Assembly (NCBI GenBank): GCA_900317085.1
Contig: ONFJ01000008.1
Span: 1 to 36,833 of the forward strand
Origin: an uncultured Eubacteriales bacterium
GTDB lineage: Bacteria; Bacillota; Clostridia; Oscillospirales; Acutalibacteraceae
Length of the DNA: 36,833 bases
Reading direction: 5' to 3'
In this document: in pieces, positions 15,171-22,848 of the stretch
Layout of the letters: every line of letters starts with the position of its first letter
How positions within the stretch are numbered: position 1 is the first letter of the stretch
The notes under the pieces: model-generated
What the model was told of the DNA's origin: nothing
What the model saw: the letters and a program-made list of their open reading frames with translations, nothing else
Databases searched by the model: none
Translations under genes and position numbers: made by a program

Positions 15171-15978
15171 ACCGAAGAAGACCCGGCTGGACCTCGCCGT
15201 GTTCGAGCGGGGGCACACCGAGAGCCGGGAAAAAGCCAAAGCTCTCATCATGGCCGGCGCCGTCTATGTCAACGGCCAGAAGCAGCTGAAGGCAGGCACG
15301 AACGTCACGGAGGACGATGTCATCGAAGTCCGTGGAGAGAAGATGCCTTACGTCAGCCGCGGGGGCTTCAAGCTGGAAAAGGCGATGAACGAATTCGGCC
15401 TCACCCTGGAGGGCAAAGTCTGTATGGACATCGGCGCCTCCACCGGCGGCTTCACCGACTGCATGCTGCAGAACGGGGCCGTGAAGGTCTATTCCATCGA
15501 CGTCGGCTACGGCCAGCTCGCCTGGAAACTCCGGACCGACGAACGGGTCGTGAACCTCGAGCGGACCAACTTCCGTTACGTGACCGAAGAACAGGTCCCG
15601 GAACCGGTGGACTTCGCGAGCGTGGACGTCTCGTTCATCTCCCTGCGCATCATCCTGCCGGTCCTGCGGGAACGACTGCGGGAGGACGGACAGGCCGTCT
15701 GCCTCATCAAACCCCAGTTCGAAGCGGGGCGGGAGAACGTCGGGAAGAAGGGCGTCGTCCGGGACAAGAGCGTCCATAAGGACGTCATCGAGACCATCAC
15801 GACCTTCGCCCTCGAGAACGGCTTCAGCCTCCTCGGCCTCACGTTCTCGCCCATCAAAGGACCGGAAGGAAACATCGAATATCTCATGTTCATCGAGAAG
15901 GCAGAGGCTCCGGAGCGCCGGACCGCTGTCACTGCCGCCGAACTGGCGGACGCTTCCCACGAAGCGCTTGACAAATAA
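15157..15978 (+). CDS. tlyA: TlyA family RNA 2'-O-methyltransferase
   Basis: A 273-residue protein with an N-terminal S4 RNA-binding domain (about residues 10-60: LDLAVFERG, SREKAKALIMAGAVYVNG) and an FtsJ/RrmJ-type SAM domain. CMDIGASTGGFTDC (89-102) is the SAM loop; VYSIDVGYGQL follows, then VSFISLRIILPVL and LIKPQFEAG. In mycobacteria TlyA methylates 16S and 23S rRNA riboses. Its common label hemolysin is historical. In Clostridia it typically lies between dxs and nadK, as here. A conserved ending with LMFIEK is present. Confidence 0.93.
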   Translation: MSQNKPKKTRLDLAVFERGHTESREKAKALIMAGAVYVNGQKQLKAGTNVTEDDVIEVRGEKMPYVSRGGFKLEKAMNEFGLTLEGKVCMDIGASTGGFTDCMLQNGAVKVYSIDVGYGQLAWKLRTDERVVNLERTNFRYVTEEQVPEPVDFASVDVSFISLRIILPVLRERLREDGQAVCLIKPQFEAGRENVGKKGVVRDKSVHKDVIETITTFALENGFSLLGLTFSPIKGPEGNIEYLMFIEKAEAPERRTAVTAAELADASHEALDK

Positions 15979-16011
15979 CACCAAAACCATCAGACAAGGG
16001 GGACCCCCAAC

Positions 16012-16884
16012 GTGAAGATCGCACTGCTGCCGAACCTGACCCGGGACACGGGCGGGAAGATCACGAAGGACATCTGTGACTGGCTCCGGAAGTACGGCGC
16101 GGAATACGCCTTCCAGGAGGAGGACCGGTCGGTCTTTGCCGACGTTCCGCTCATGGACGTACTGCCCTTCGAAGACCTCATCCCGTGGTGCGACGCCATC
16201 ATCACCGTCGGCGGAGACGGCTCCATGCTGCGGGCCGCCAAGATGACCGTCTCGTACGGCAAACCGCTCCTGTGCATCGGCGCCGGCCGCCTCGCCTTTA
16301 TGGCGGGCCTCGAACGCGATGAGCTGGACCTCCTGAAGGCCCTCATCGACGGGGACTACTGGCTGGATCCCCGCATGCTCCTGACGGTCCGCCTCATCCG
16401 GAACGGCCGGGTCCTCCAGGAAGAGAACATCATCAACGACGTCGTCGTCTGCCGGGGCTCGAAGGTCAAGATCATCGACCTCGACGTCTACTGCGACGAC
16501 CGTCTCATCAATACGTACCGCGCGGACGGCGTCGTCGTCTCGACGCCCACCGGCTCTTCGGCCTACTGCCTGGCGGCCGGCGGCCCGGTGCTGAACCCCA
16601 GCATGCAGGGCACCGTCGTCACGCCGATCTGTCCCCAGAGCCTGTTCGCCCGAAGCATCGTCTTCAGCGCGGACAACCGGCTGTCCATCGCCATCAGCCC
16701 GGACTCCCGGTGCAAAGATGTGGTCCTGTCCCTCGACGGCGGCGACTCCATCAAAGTCATGGAAGGGGACATCATCTCCATCGAACGGTCGCAGTATGAC
16801 GCGCAGTTCATCCGCATCAAGAACGACCCCTTCTTTGAGATCCTCAACAACAAGCTTGCCGGAACGGAGGTTGGAACCATATGA
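16012..16884 (+). CDS. nadK: NAD(+)/NADH kinase
   Basis: A 290-residue kinase that phosphorylates NAD to NADP. It begins with GTG at 16012 behind AAGGGGGAC. The diagnostic GGDG motif (67-70, ITVGGDGSMLRAAK) provides the catalytic Asp, and TPTGSSAYCLAAGGP holds the NAD-binding segment. Residues around NDVVV contact the adenine side. The gene ends inside the argR start codon (four-base ATGA overlap). Confidence 0.95.
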   Translation: MKIALLPNLTRDTGGKITKDICDWLRKYGAEYAFQEEDRSVFADVPLMDVLPFEDLIPWCDAIITVGGDGSMLRAAKMTVSYGKPLLCIGAGRLAFMAGLERDELDLLKALIDGDYWLDPRMLLTVRLIRNGRVLQEENIINDVVVCRGSKVKIIDLDVYCDDRLINTYRADGVVVSTPTGSSAYCLAAGGPVLNPSMQGTVVTPICPQSLFARSIVFSADNRLSIAISPDSRCKDVVLSLDGGDSIKVMEGDIISIERSQYDAQFIRIKNDPFFEILNNKLAGTEVGTI

Positions 16885-17339
16885 ATGCTCGCAAAGACCG
16901 ACAGAACCAGATCCTGACACTCATCGCGAATGAGCCCATCGCCACTCAGGACGAGCTCATCACGAAGCTGCGGGAACACGGCTACGAAGTGACCCAGGCG
17001 ACCATCTCCCGGGACATCAAGGAACTGAAACTCATCAAGCAGATCGGCCTCGATGGCAAGTCCATCTACAGCGCCGGCAACCGGGAACCGGAAGGGTACC
17101 AGAATGGCACGAGTTCCATCCTGCCCGGCGGCATCATCTCGACGGATTACGCGATGAACACCTGCGTCATCCACACCCATGCCGGTATGGCGAACGCGGT
17201 GGCCGCTGCCCTCGACGCCATGAACTGGGACGGCATCCTCGGCACCATCGCCGGAGACGACACCATCTTCGTGCTCTGCAGAACAGAGACCAAAGCCCGG
17301 AACTTCCGGGACTCCATCAATACACTCATCGGACGGTAA
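16881..17339 (+). CDS. argR: Arginine repressor ArgR (AhrC type)
   Basis: A 152-residue transcription factor. The N-terminal winged helix-turn-helix spans about 1-70 (NQILTLIANEPIATQDELITKLREHG, then VTQATISRDIKEL). The C-terminal oligomerisation and arginine-binding domain carries HTHAGMANAVAAALD and GTIAGDDTIFVL with the arginine-contacting Asp pair. The hexamer binds 18-bp ARG boxes when arginine is high. Two such boxes precede argC at 20388-20436, which makes the operon downstream its likely target. Its place between nadK and recN is standard for Firmicutes. Confidence 0.95.
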   Translation: MNARKDRQNQILTLIANEPIATQDELITKLREHGYEVTQATISRDIKELKLIKQIGLDGKSIYSAGNREPEGYQNGTSSILPGGIISTDYAMNTCVIHTHAGMANAVAAALDAMNWDGILGTIAGDDTIFVLCRTETKARNFRDSINTLIGR

Positions 17340-17351
17340 AGGGGCGATCTT

Positions 17352-19028
17352 ATGCTCTCGGAACTGAATATCCAGAACATCGCGGTCATCGAGTCGGCGG
17401 ACATCTCGTTCGAGCCCGGCTTCAATGTCCTGAGCGGTGAGACCGGCGCCGGTAAATCGATCATCGTCGATGCCCTCAGCGCGGTCCTCGGCGAGCGGAC
17501 CTCCCGGGAACTCATCCGGACCGGGGCCGACAGCGCCCGTGTCTCCGCGGTGTTCACCGGCCTGCCTTCGGACGTCGACGACCTCCTGAAGGACATGGAC
17601 CTCGAGCCGACGGACGGGGGAGAGCTCCTCGTCACCCGGACCATCTTCGCGGAGGGGCGGAACCAGTGCCGCATCGGCGGGACGCCCGCGACGGTCGCCA
17701 TGCTGAAGCGCCTCGGACAGAGCCTCATCTCCATCCACGGCCAGCACGACAGCCAGGACCTCCTGAACCCGGAAGTCCATTACCGGTACCTCGACGCCAT
17801 GGGAGACTACGGCCCGCTCATCGACACCTACCGGGAGCACTACGAAGAGTTCACCGGCCTCTACCGCCGTTACAAACAGCTTTCCACCGACGAAGACGCC
17901 CTGCTCCGGCGCATCGACTTCCTGAAGTTCGAGATCGGGGAGATCGAAGCGGCGAACATCCGGGTCGGCGAATATGACGAACTCATGGACCGCCGGACCT
18001 TCTTCCGCAACTCGGAGAAGATCGTGAAGGGCATCAACAACGCCATCGCCGCCCTCTCCGACGGAGACGACCAGAGCGGTGCCGTCAGCCTCGCCTTCGA
18101 CGCGCTCTCGGACCTGAAGGTCCCCGCGCAGCACATGGAGGAGGCCCGGGACATCGAGACCCAGCTGACCGACGCGGCCTACGCCCTGCAGGGTGTGCGC
18201 GATGCACTGCATGAAGCGCTGTACTCCTGCGCCTATGACCCCTCCGAGCAGGATGAGGTGGAGGAGCGCATCGCCGAACTGAACAAGCTCCGCTCCCGCT
18301 TCGGCAACACCGAGGAGGAGATCCTCCAGCGGCTCGCCGAGGAGAAAGCGGAACTGCAGTCCATCGAGGTCTCCGACGCGGACCGAAAGAAACTCGAAGA
18401 GGTCCTCGAGCAGAAGAAGACCGTGCTTCTCGCGGACGCGGAAGCCCTGTCGAACGCCCGGAAAGAGACCGCGAAGTCCTTTGAAGAACGGGTGAAAGGG
18501 GAACTCGAATTCCTCAACATGCCCTATGTGGAACTGGGGACGTCCTTCGAACGCTGCAAGCTGAACCCCACCGGCGCGGACGTCATCGAATTCCTCATCT
18601 CGCCGAACCCCGGTGAAGCCCTGAAGCCCCTGTCGAAGATCGCCTCCGGCGGTGAACTCTCCCGGATCATGCTGGCCATCCAGAACGTCCTCTCAAAGGG
18701 CGGGAACGTCGGCACCATGATCTTCGATGAGATCGATACGGGTGTGTCCGGAAGCGCCGCAGAGCGAATCGCGAGAAAACTGCAGGAAGTGTCCCGCGAC
18801 CGCCAGGTCCTCTGCATCACCCACAGCCCTCAGGTGGCCGCCTTTGCCGACGCCCACTACCTCATCGAGAAGACCGTGGAGAGCGGCAAGACCTACACCC
18901 GGGTCACGCCCCTCGACCGGCAGGGCAGAGAGGCGGAGATCGCCCGCATCATCGGCGGCGAACAGGTCTCGGAACTTCAGCTCCGCAATGCCGCGGAAAT
19001 GCTTGACTTTGCGGCAAGAAACGACTAA
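17352..19028 (+). CDS. recN: DNA repair protein RecN
   Basis: A 558-residue SMC-like ATPase. Walker A GETGAGKSIIVDAL starts at residue 29, a long coiled-coil middle runs from about 160 to 380, the ABC signature is ASGGELSRIMLAIQ, and Walker B is MIFDEIDTGVSG, followed by CITHSPQVAAFADAHYLIEK. It acts early at double-strand breaks, holding ends for homologous recombination. It is the last gene of the nusB-recN run, 55 bp before tyrS. Confidence 0.96.
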   Translation: MLSELNIQNIAVIESADISFEPGFNVLSGETGAGKSIIVDALSAVLGERTSRELIRTGADSARVSAVFTGLPSDVDDLLKDMDLEPTDGGELLVTRTIFAEGRNQCRIGGTPATVAMLKRLGQSLISIHGQHDSQDLLNPEVHYRYLDAMGDYGPLIDTYREHYEEFTGLYRRYKQLSTDEDALLRRIDFLKFEIGEIEAANIRVGEYDELMDRRTFFRNSEKIVKGINNAIAALSDGDDQSGAVSLAFDALSDLKVPAQHMEEARDIETQLTDAAYALQGVRDALHEALYSCAYDPSEQDEVEERIAELNKLRSRFGNTEEEILQRLAEEKAELQSIEVSDADRKKLEEVLEQKKTVLLADAEALSNARKETAKSFEERVKGELEFLNMPYVELGTSFERCKLNPTGADVIEFLISPNPGEALKPLSKIASGGELSRIMLAIQNVLSKGGNVGTMIFDEIDTGVSGSAAERIARKLQEVSRDRQVLCITHSPQVAAFADAHYLIEKTVESGKTYTRVTPLDRQGREAEIARIIGGEQVSELQLRNAAEMLDFAARND

Positions 19029-19083
19029 ATTATTAAGCAATGCTTTAAGATGAAAAGAATTCTTTTAAGAAAGGTTGGGTCTG

Positions 19084-20307
19084 ATGACCATCTATGACGA
19101 ACTCGTTGCCCGCGGCCTTATTGCCCAGGTGACGGATGAAGACGAAATCAAGGAACTCATCAACGAAGGGAAAGCCACCTTCTACATCGGCTTCGACCCG
19201 ACGGCGGACTCCCTCCATGTCGGCCACTTCATGGCGCTCTGCCTCATGAAGAGACTGCAGATGGCGGGCAACAAGCCGGTCGTTCTGGTCGGTGGCGGCA
19301 CCGGTTATATCGGCGACCCCTCCGGTCGTTCCGACATGCGTTCCATGATGACGCCGGAGACCATCCAGCACAACTGTGACTGCTTCAAGGCTCAGATGGA
19401 GAGATTCATCGAGTTCGGCGAAGGCAAAGCGGTCATGGTCAACAACGCGGACTGGCTCCTGAAGCTCAATTACATCGAACTGCTCCGTGAAGTCGGCGCT
19501 CAGTTCTCCGTCAACAACATGCTTCGTGCCGAGTGCTACAAGCAGAGAATGGAGAAGGGCCTCAGCTTCCTCGAGTTCAACTATATGATCATGCAGGCCT
19601 ACGACTTCTACCACCTGTACCAGAACTACGGCTGCAACATGCAGTTCGGCGGCGACGACCAGTGGTCCAACATGCTGGCGGGCACCGAGCTCATCCGCAA
19701 GAAGCTCGGCAAAGACGCATACGCGATGACCATCACGCTCCTCATGAACTCCGAGGGCAAGAAGATGGGCAAGACCGCCAACGGCGCTGTCTGGCTCGAC
19801 CCGAAGAAGACGACTCCGTACGAGTTCTACCAGTACTGGAGAAACGTCGGCGATGACGATGTCCTCAAGTGCATCCGCATGCTGACGTTCCTGCCCCTCG
19901 AGCAGATCGACGAGATGGACTCCTGGGAAGGCGCCCAGCTCAACGAAGCCAAGGAGATCCTCGCCTATGAGCTCACACAGCTCGTCCACGGCAAGGAAGA
20001 GGCCGACAAGGCCCAGGCCGCCGCGCGCGCCGCGTTCCAGGGTGGCAACTTCGAGAACATCCCCGAGACCGTTCTGTCCGCAGACGACCTGAACGACGGC
20101 TCCATCGGCATCCTGACCCTCATGGTCAAGGCCGGTCTGGTCTCCTCCAACAAGGAAGCCCGCACCCTCGTCACGCAGGGTGGTGTCTCCGTCGACGGCG
20201 AGAAGGTGACGGCTCCGAACACCGCGTTCACGGCCGACCAGCTCTCCGGCGAAGGTGTCGTCGTCAAGAAGGGCAAGAAGGTCTACCACAAAGTCCGCCT
20301 CGGCTGA
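19084..20307 (+). CDS. tyrS: Tyrosyl-tRNA synthetase
   Basis: A 407-residue class I synthetase. I start it at the ATG at 19084, nine bases after AAGAAAGG; a TTG at 19075 is less likely. The HIGH-type motif is HVGH (45-48), the KMSKS-type motif is KMGKT (227-231), the tyrosine pocket includes YMIMQAYDF and QFGGDDQWSNM, and a C-terminal S4 RNA-binding domain runs from about residue 340 (LVSSNKEARTLVTQGGVSVDG). The recN-tyrS gap is too short to hold a T-box leader, so classical tRNA-Tyr regulation is not visible. Confidence 0.96.
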   Translation: MTIYDELVARGLIAQVTDEDEIKELINEGKATFYIGFDPTADSLHVGHFMALCLMKRLQMAGNKPVVLVGGGTGYIGDPSGRSDMRSMMTPETIQHNCDCFKAQMERFIEFGEGKAVMVNNADWLLKLNYIELLREVGAQFSVNNMLRAECYKQRMEKGLSFLEFNYMIMQAYDFYHLYQNYGCNMQFGGDDQWSNMLAGTELIRKKLGKDAYAMTITLLMNSEGKKMGKTANGAVWLDPKKTTPYEFYQYWRNVGDDDVLKCIRMLTFLPLEQIDEMDSWEGAQLNEAKEILAYELTQLVHGKEEADKAQAAARAAFQGGNFENIPETVLSADDLNDGSIGILTLMVKAGLVSSNKEARTLVTQGGVSVDGEKVTAPNTAFTADQLSGEGVVVKKGKKVYHKVRLG

Positions 20308-20327
20308 CGACACAACGAAAACGAAAC

Positions 20328-20362
20328 ATGGCAGTATGGGTGCTCTGCACCTGTACTGCCAT
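20328..20362 (+). terminator. Strong hairpin after tyrS, possible terminator without a U tract
   Basis: ATGGCAGTA (20328-20336) pairs with TACTGCCAT (20354-20362), and inside it GGTGC (20339-20343) pairs with GCACC (20347-20351). The following TCATGCGATTTATA has no clear T run, so efficient intrinsic termination is uncertain. The arg promoter begins about 50 bases later. Confidence 0.5.
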
Positions 20363-20387
20363 TCATGCGATTTATACCATGAAACTT

Positions 20388-20405
20388 GATGCATAAATAT
20401 TCGTA
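20388..20405. promoter_or_regulatory. ARG-box-like ArgR site 1 (upstream of argC)
   Basis: The 18-mer centred on TGCATAAATATTCG (20390-20403) matches the ARG box core TGAAT-N4-ATTCA at 8 of 10 positions. It lies just upstream of the argC -35 box, 31 bp from site 2. Confidence 0.55.
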
Positions 20406-20412
20406 TATTCTA

Positions 20413-20441
20413 TTGAATAATGAATATATATGCATTATAAT
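20413..20441 (+). promoter_or_regulatory. argC operon promoter
   Basis: TTGAAT (20413-20418), exactly 17 bp, then a consensus TATAAT (20436-20441). It is a strong sigma-A type promoter for argC-lysA-argJ-argB-argD. The ribosome-binding site of argC is AGGGAGG (20464-20470). Confidence 0.85.
20419..20436. promoter_or_regulatory. ARG-box-like ArgR site 2, in the argC promoter spacer
   Basis: AATGAATATATATGCATT matches the ARG box core TGAAT-N4-ATTCA at 9 of 10 positions and fills the gap between the -35 and -10 boxes. Bound ArgR would block RNA polymerase directly. ArgR is encoded at 16881-17339. Confidence 0.75.
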
Positions 20442-20475
20442 ACCTATCAAATATCCAAGATCCAGGGAGGATCCC

Positions 20476-21408
20476 ATGAAACCTAAGATCTACATCGACG
20501 GTCAGGCGGGCACCACGGGCCTGCAGATCTACGACCGCCTCGGACAGAGAGACGACATCGAACTGCTCATCATCTCCGATGAACTCCACAGAGACGTCGA
20601 AGAGCGCAGGAAGTTCATGAACGCGGCAGACCTCGTGTTCCTGTGCCTGCCGGACGCCGCCGTCATCGAAGCGGTGTCGCTCGTCGAGAACCCCAAGACG
20701 AAGATCATCGACGCGTCGACCGCACATCGCACGAATCCTGCCTGGGACTACGGCTTCCCGGAACTGTCCCTCGAACACCGGGAGAACATCATAGGGAGCA
20801 AACGGGTCGCGAACCCCGGCTGCTATGCCTCCGGCTTCATCAGCATCGTTTACCCGCTGGTGAAACTCGGCATCATCGACAAGGACGTCCCGCTGACCTC
20901 CTGGGGCCTCTCGGGCTACTCGGGCGGCGGCAAGAAGATGATCGCGGACTATGAGTCCGAAGACAAGGGCGATGCACTGTATGCGCCGAGCCACTATGCG
21001 CTGAACGGCGACCACAAGCACATCCCCGAGATGCAGGTCATCTGCGGCCTTACGAAGAAGCCGGTCTTCAACCCGATCGTCGACGACTACTACAAGGGCA
21101 TGGAGGTGGCGGTCCCGCTGCACGCGGAATTCCTGAACGGCTATACGGCCTCCCAGATCCACGACATGCTCTACACCTACTACCGCAACACCTGCAACGT
21201 CTCCGTGAACCCGGAGCTCGTCCAGGACGGCAAGTTCTACGCGAACTCCATGGCCGGCACGAACCAGATCCTCCTGAACGTCACCGGCAACGACGAGCGC
21301 GTGACCATCACGGCACTCCTCGACAACCTCGGCAAAGGCGCCAGCGGCGCCGCCGTCCAGAACATGAATCTGATGCTTGGTTTTGAGGAAAACAAAGGCT
21401 TAAAGTAA
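20476..21408 (+). CDS. argC: N-acetyl-gamma-glutamyl-phosphate reductase (short type)
   Basis: A 310-residue NADPH-dependent reductase making N-acetylglutamate semialdehyde. The cofactor-binding start is YIDGQAGTTGLQIYDRL, and the catalytic cysteine is Cys116 in ANPGCYASGF. ASTAHRTNPAWDYGFPEL and LSGYSGGGKKMI are typical of the shorter type 2 ArgC family, as is the length (longer type 1 enzymes are about 340). I use the ATG at 20476 behind AGGGAGG; an upstream in-frame ATG would lie within the operator. First gene of the arg operon. Confidence 0.94.
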   Translation: MKPKIYIDGQAGTTGLQIYDRLGQRDDIELLIISDELHRDVEERRKFMNAADLVFLCLPDAAVIEAVSLVENPKTKIIDASTAHRTNPAWDYGFPELSLEHRENIIGSKRVANPGCYASGFISIVYPLVKLGIIDKDVPLTSWGLSGYSGGGKKMIADYESEDKGDALYAPSHYALNGDHKHIPEMQVICGLTKKPVFNPIVDDYYKGMEVAVPLHAEFLNGYTASQIHDMLYTYYRNTCNVSVNPELVQDGKFYANSMAGTNQILLNVTGNDERVTITALLDNLGKGASGAAVQNMNLMLGFEENKGLK

Positions 21409-21413
21409 AGACA

Positions 21414-21548
21414 AGGCAATTTCCTTTCCCGGAGCTTTCATCCGGCGAGTGTCGCTGTGTGCAGCGATGCGGGGCTGTGGGCTTCGGGGGTGAAAGTGGA
21501 GGGAAACGGAAATGCCTGACTGACTCAGAATAAATCGCCCCGGAAAGG
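21414..21548 (+). ncRNA. Structured intercistronic RNA before lysA (candidate riboswitch-like element)
   Basis: The transcript folds by hand into one large structure. P1 pairs 21414-21430 (AGGCA, UUUCC, UUUCCC) with 21501-21517 (GGGAAA, GGAAA, UGCCU): 16 base pairs with two single-base bulges. P2 pairs 21435-21443 (CUUUCAUCC) with 21488-21496. P3 is UCGCUG (21452-21457) with CAGCGA (21462-21467) and a UGUG loop. The 5' strand segment CCUUUCC (21423-21429) is also complementary to the lysA Shine-Dalgarno GGAAAGG (21542-21548), so P1 and SD pairing exclude each other. I see none of the conserved core of the lysine riboswitch. Function is inference; no known class is recognised. Confidence 0.5.
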
Positions 21549-21560
21549 AGCACTCTCACT

Positions 21561-22835
21561 ATGGAAAAAAAGGCATTTGTCACGAAGGAACAGGTCGAGG
21601 AGATCGTCAAGACCTGCCCGACTCCGTTTTACCTCTATGACGAGGCGGGCATCCGCCGCAACGTGGAAAACGTGAAAAAGGCGTTTTCCTGGAACCCGGG
21701 CTTCCGGGAGTACTTTGCCGTCAAGGCGACGCCGAACCCGAGCATCGTGAAACTGCTGGCGGAGTATGACTGCGGCACGGACTGCGCGTCCAGGACCGAA
21801 CTCATGATGGCGAAGGCGCTGGGCCTTTCCGGCGACCACATCATGTTCTCCTCCAACGACACTCCCTTCGAGGAATACACCTACGCGAACGAGCTGGGCG
21901 CCATCATCAACCTCGATGACATCACCCACATCGACTTCTGCGAGGAGGCCTGCGGCGGCAAGCTGCCGGAGACCATGAGCTGCCGGTACAACCCGGGCGG
22001 CGTCTACACGCTCTCCAACGGCATCATGGACAACCCCGGCGACGCCAAGTACGGCATGACCAAAGCCCAGATGATCGAAGCCTACAAGACCCTCATGGAA
22101 AAGGGCGTCAAGCACTTCGGCATCCACGCGTTCCTCGCATCCAACACGGTCACCAACGAGTACTATCCGAAGCTCGCCAAAGAGCTCTTTGAACTGGCCA
22201 TCGACCTGCGTAACGAGACCGGGGCGCACATCGCCTTCATCAACCTGTCCGGCGGCGTCGGCGTGGCCTACAAGCCCGACCAGACCCCGAACGACATCCT
22301 CGTCATCGGCGAGGGCGTCCGCAAGGCTTATGAAGAGACGCTGGTCCCCGCGGGCATGGATGACATCGCCATCTACACCGAGATGGGCCGCTTCATGCTG
22401 GCACCCTACGGCGCGGTCGTCACGAAGGCGATCCACGAGAAGCACATCTACAAGGAATACATCGGGGTCGACGCCTGCGCGGTCAACCTGATGCGTCCGG
22501 CGATCTACGGCGCGTACCATCACATCACGGTCCTCGGCAAGGAGAACGAACCCTGCGACCACGTCTACGACGTCACCGGCTCTCTCTGTGAAAACAGCGA
22601 CAAGTTCGCCATCGACCGCGAGCTGCCGGAGATCGAGATGGGCGATTATCTGTTCATCCATGACGCCGGTGCCCACGGCTATTCGATGGGCTACAACTAC
22701 AACGGCAAACTCAAGTGCGCCGAACTGCTCCTGAAGGAGGACGGCTCCGTCGACCTCATTCGCCGCGCGGAGACCGCGAAGGACTACTACGCCACCTTCG
22801 AGGGCACGGACTTCTACAACAAGCTCGATTTCTAA
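21561..22835 (+). CDS. lysA: Diaminopimelate decarboxylase
   Basis: A 424-residue fold-type III PLP decarboxylase that converts meso-diaminopimelate to lysine. PLP-lysine is Lys55 in YFAVKATPNPSI, the glycine loop is NLSGGVGVAY, and TEMGRFM and the catalytic cysteine motif GSLCENSDKF follow, with DAGAHGYSMGYNYNGKL near the end. The ribosome-binding site GGAAAGGAG lies 10 bases before the ATG. A lysine gene inside an arginine operon is unusual. A relaxed or altered substrate (for example another diamino acid) is possible but the DapDC motifs look standard. The 150-base gap before it holds a structured RNA. Confidence 0.88.
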   Translation: MEKKAFVTKEQVEEIVKTCPTPFYLYDEAGIRRNVENVKKAFSWNPGFREYFAVKATPNPSIVKLLAEYDCGTDCASRTELMMAKALGLSGDHIMFSSNDTPFEEYTYANELGAIINLDDITHIDFCEEACGGKLPETMSCRYNPGGVYTLSNGIMDNPGDAKYGMTKAQMIEAYKTLMEKGVKHFGIHAFLASNTVTNEYYPKLAKELFELAIDLRNETGAHIAFINLSGGVGVAYKPDQTPNDILVIGEGVRKAYEETLVPAGMDDIAIYTEMGRFMLAPYGAVVTKAIHEKHIYKEYIGVDACAVNLMRPAIYGAYHHITVLGKENEPCDHVYDVTGSLCENSDKFAIDRELPEIEMGDYLFIHDAGAHGYSMGYNYNGKLKCAELLLKEDGSVDLIRRAETAKDYYATFEGTDFYNKLDF

Positions 22836-22848
22836 GGAGATAATTCAT

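Noticed and set aside
16563..18212. A 549-codon minus-strand frame opposite nadK, argR and recN
   Set aside because: Three well-recognised plus-strand genes occupy the region; the frame is a GC-bias artefact.
19053..19067. AAAAGAATTCTTTT palindrome before tyrS
   Set aside because: A short A/T palindrome with no loop for an RNA hairpin, and no promoter geometry around it; likely chance in an AT-rich spacer.
20328..20475. Possible T-box or lysine riboswitch before argC
   Set aside because: The gap holds only one simple hairpin and the promoter; no T-box sequence (TGGnACCGCG-like) or lysine-riboswitch core is present, and the hairpin is upstream of the transcription start.
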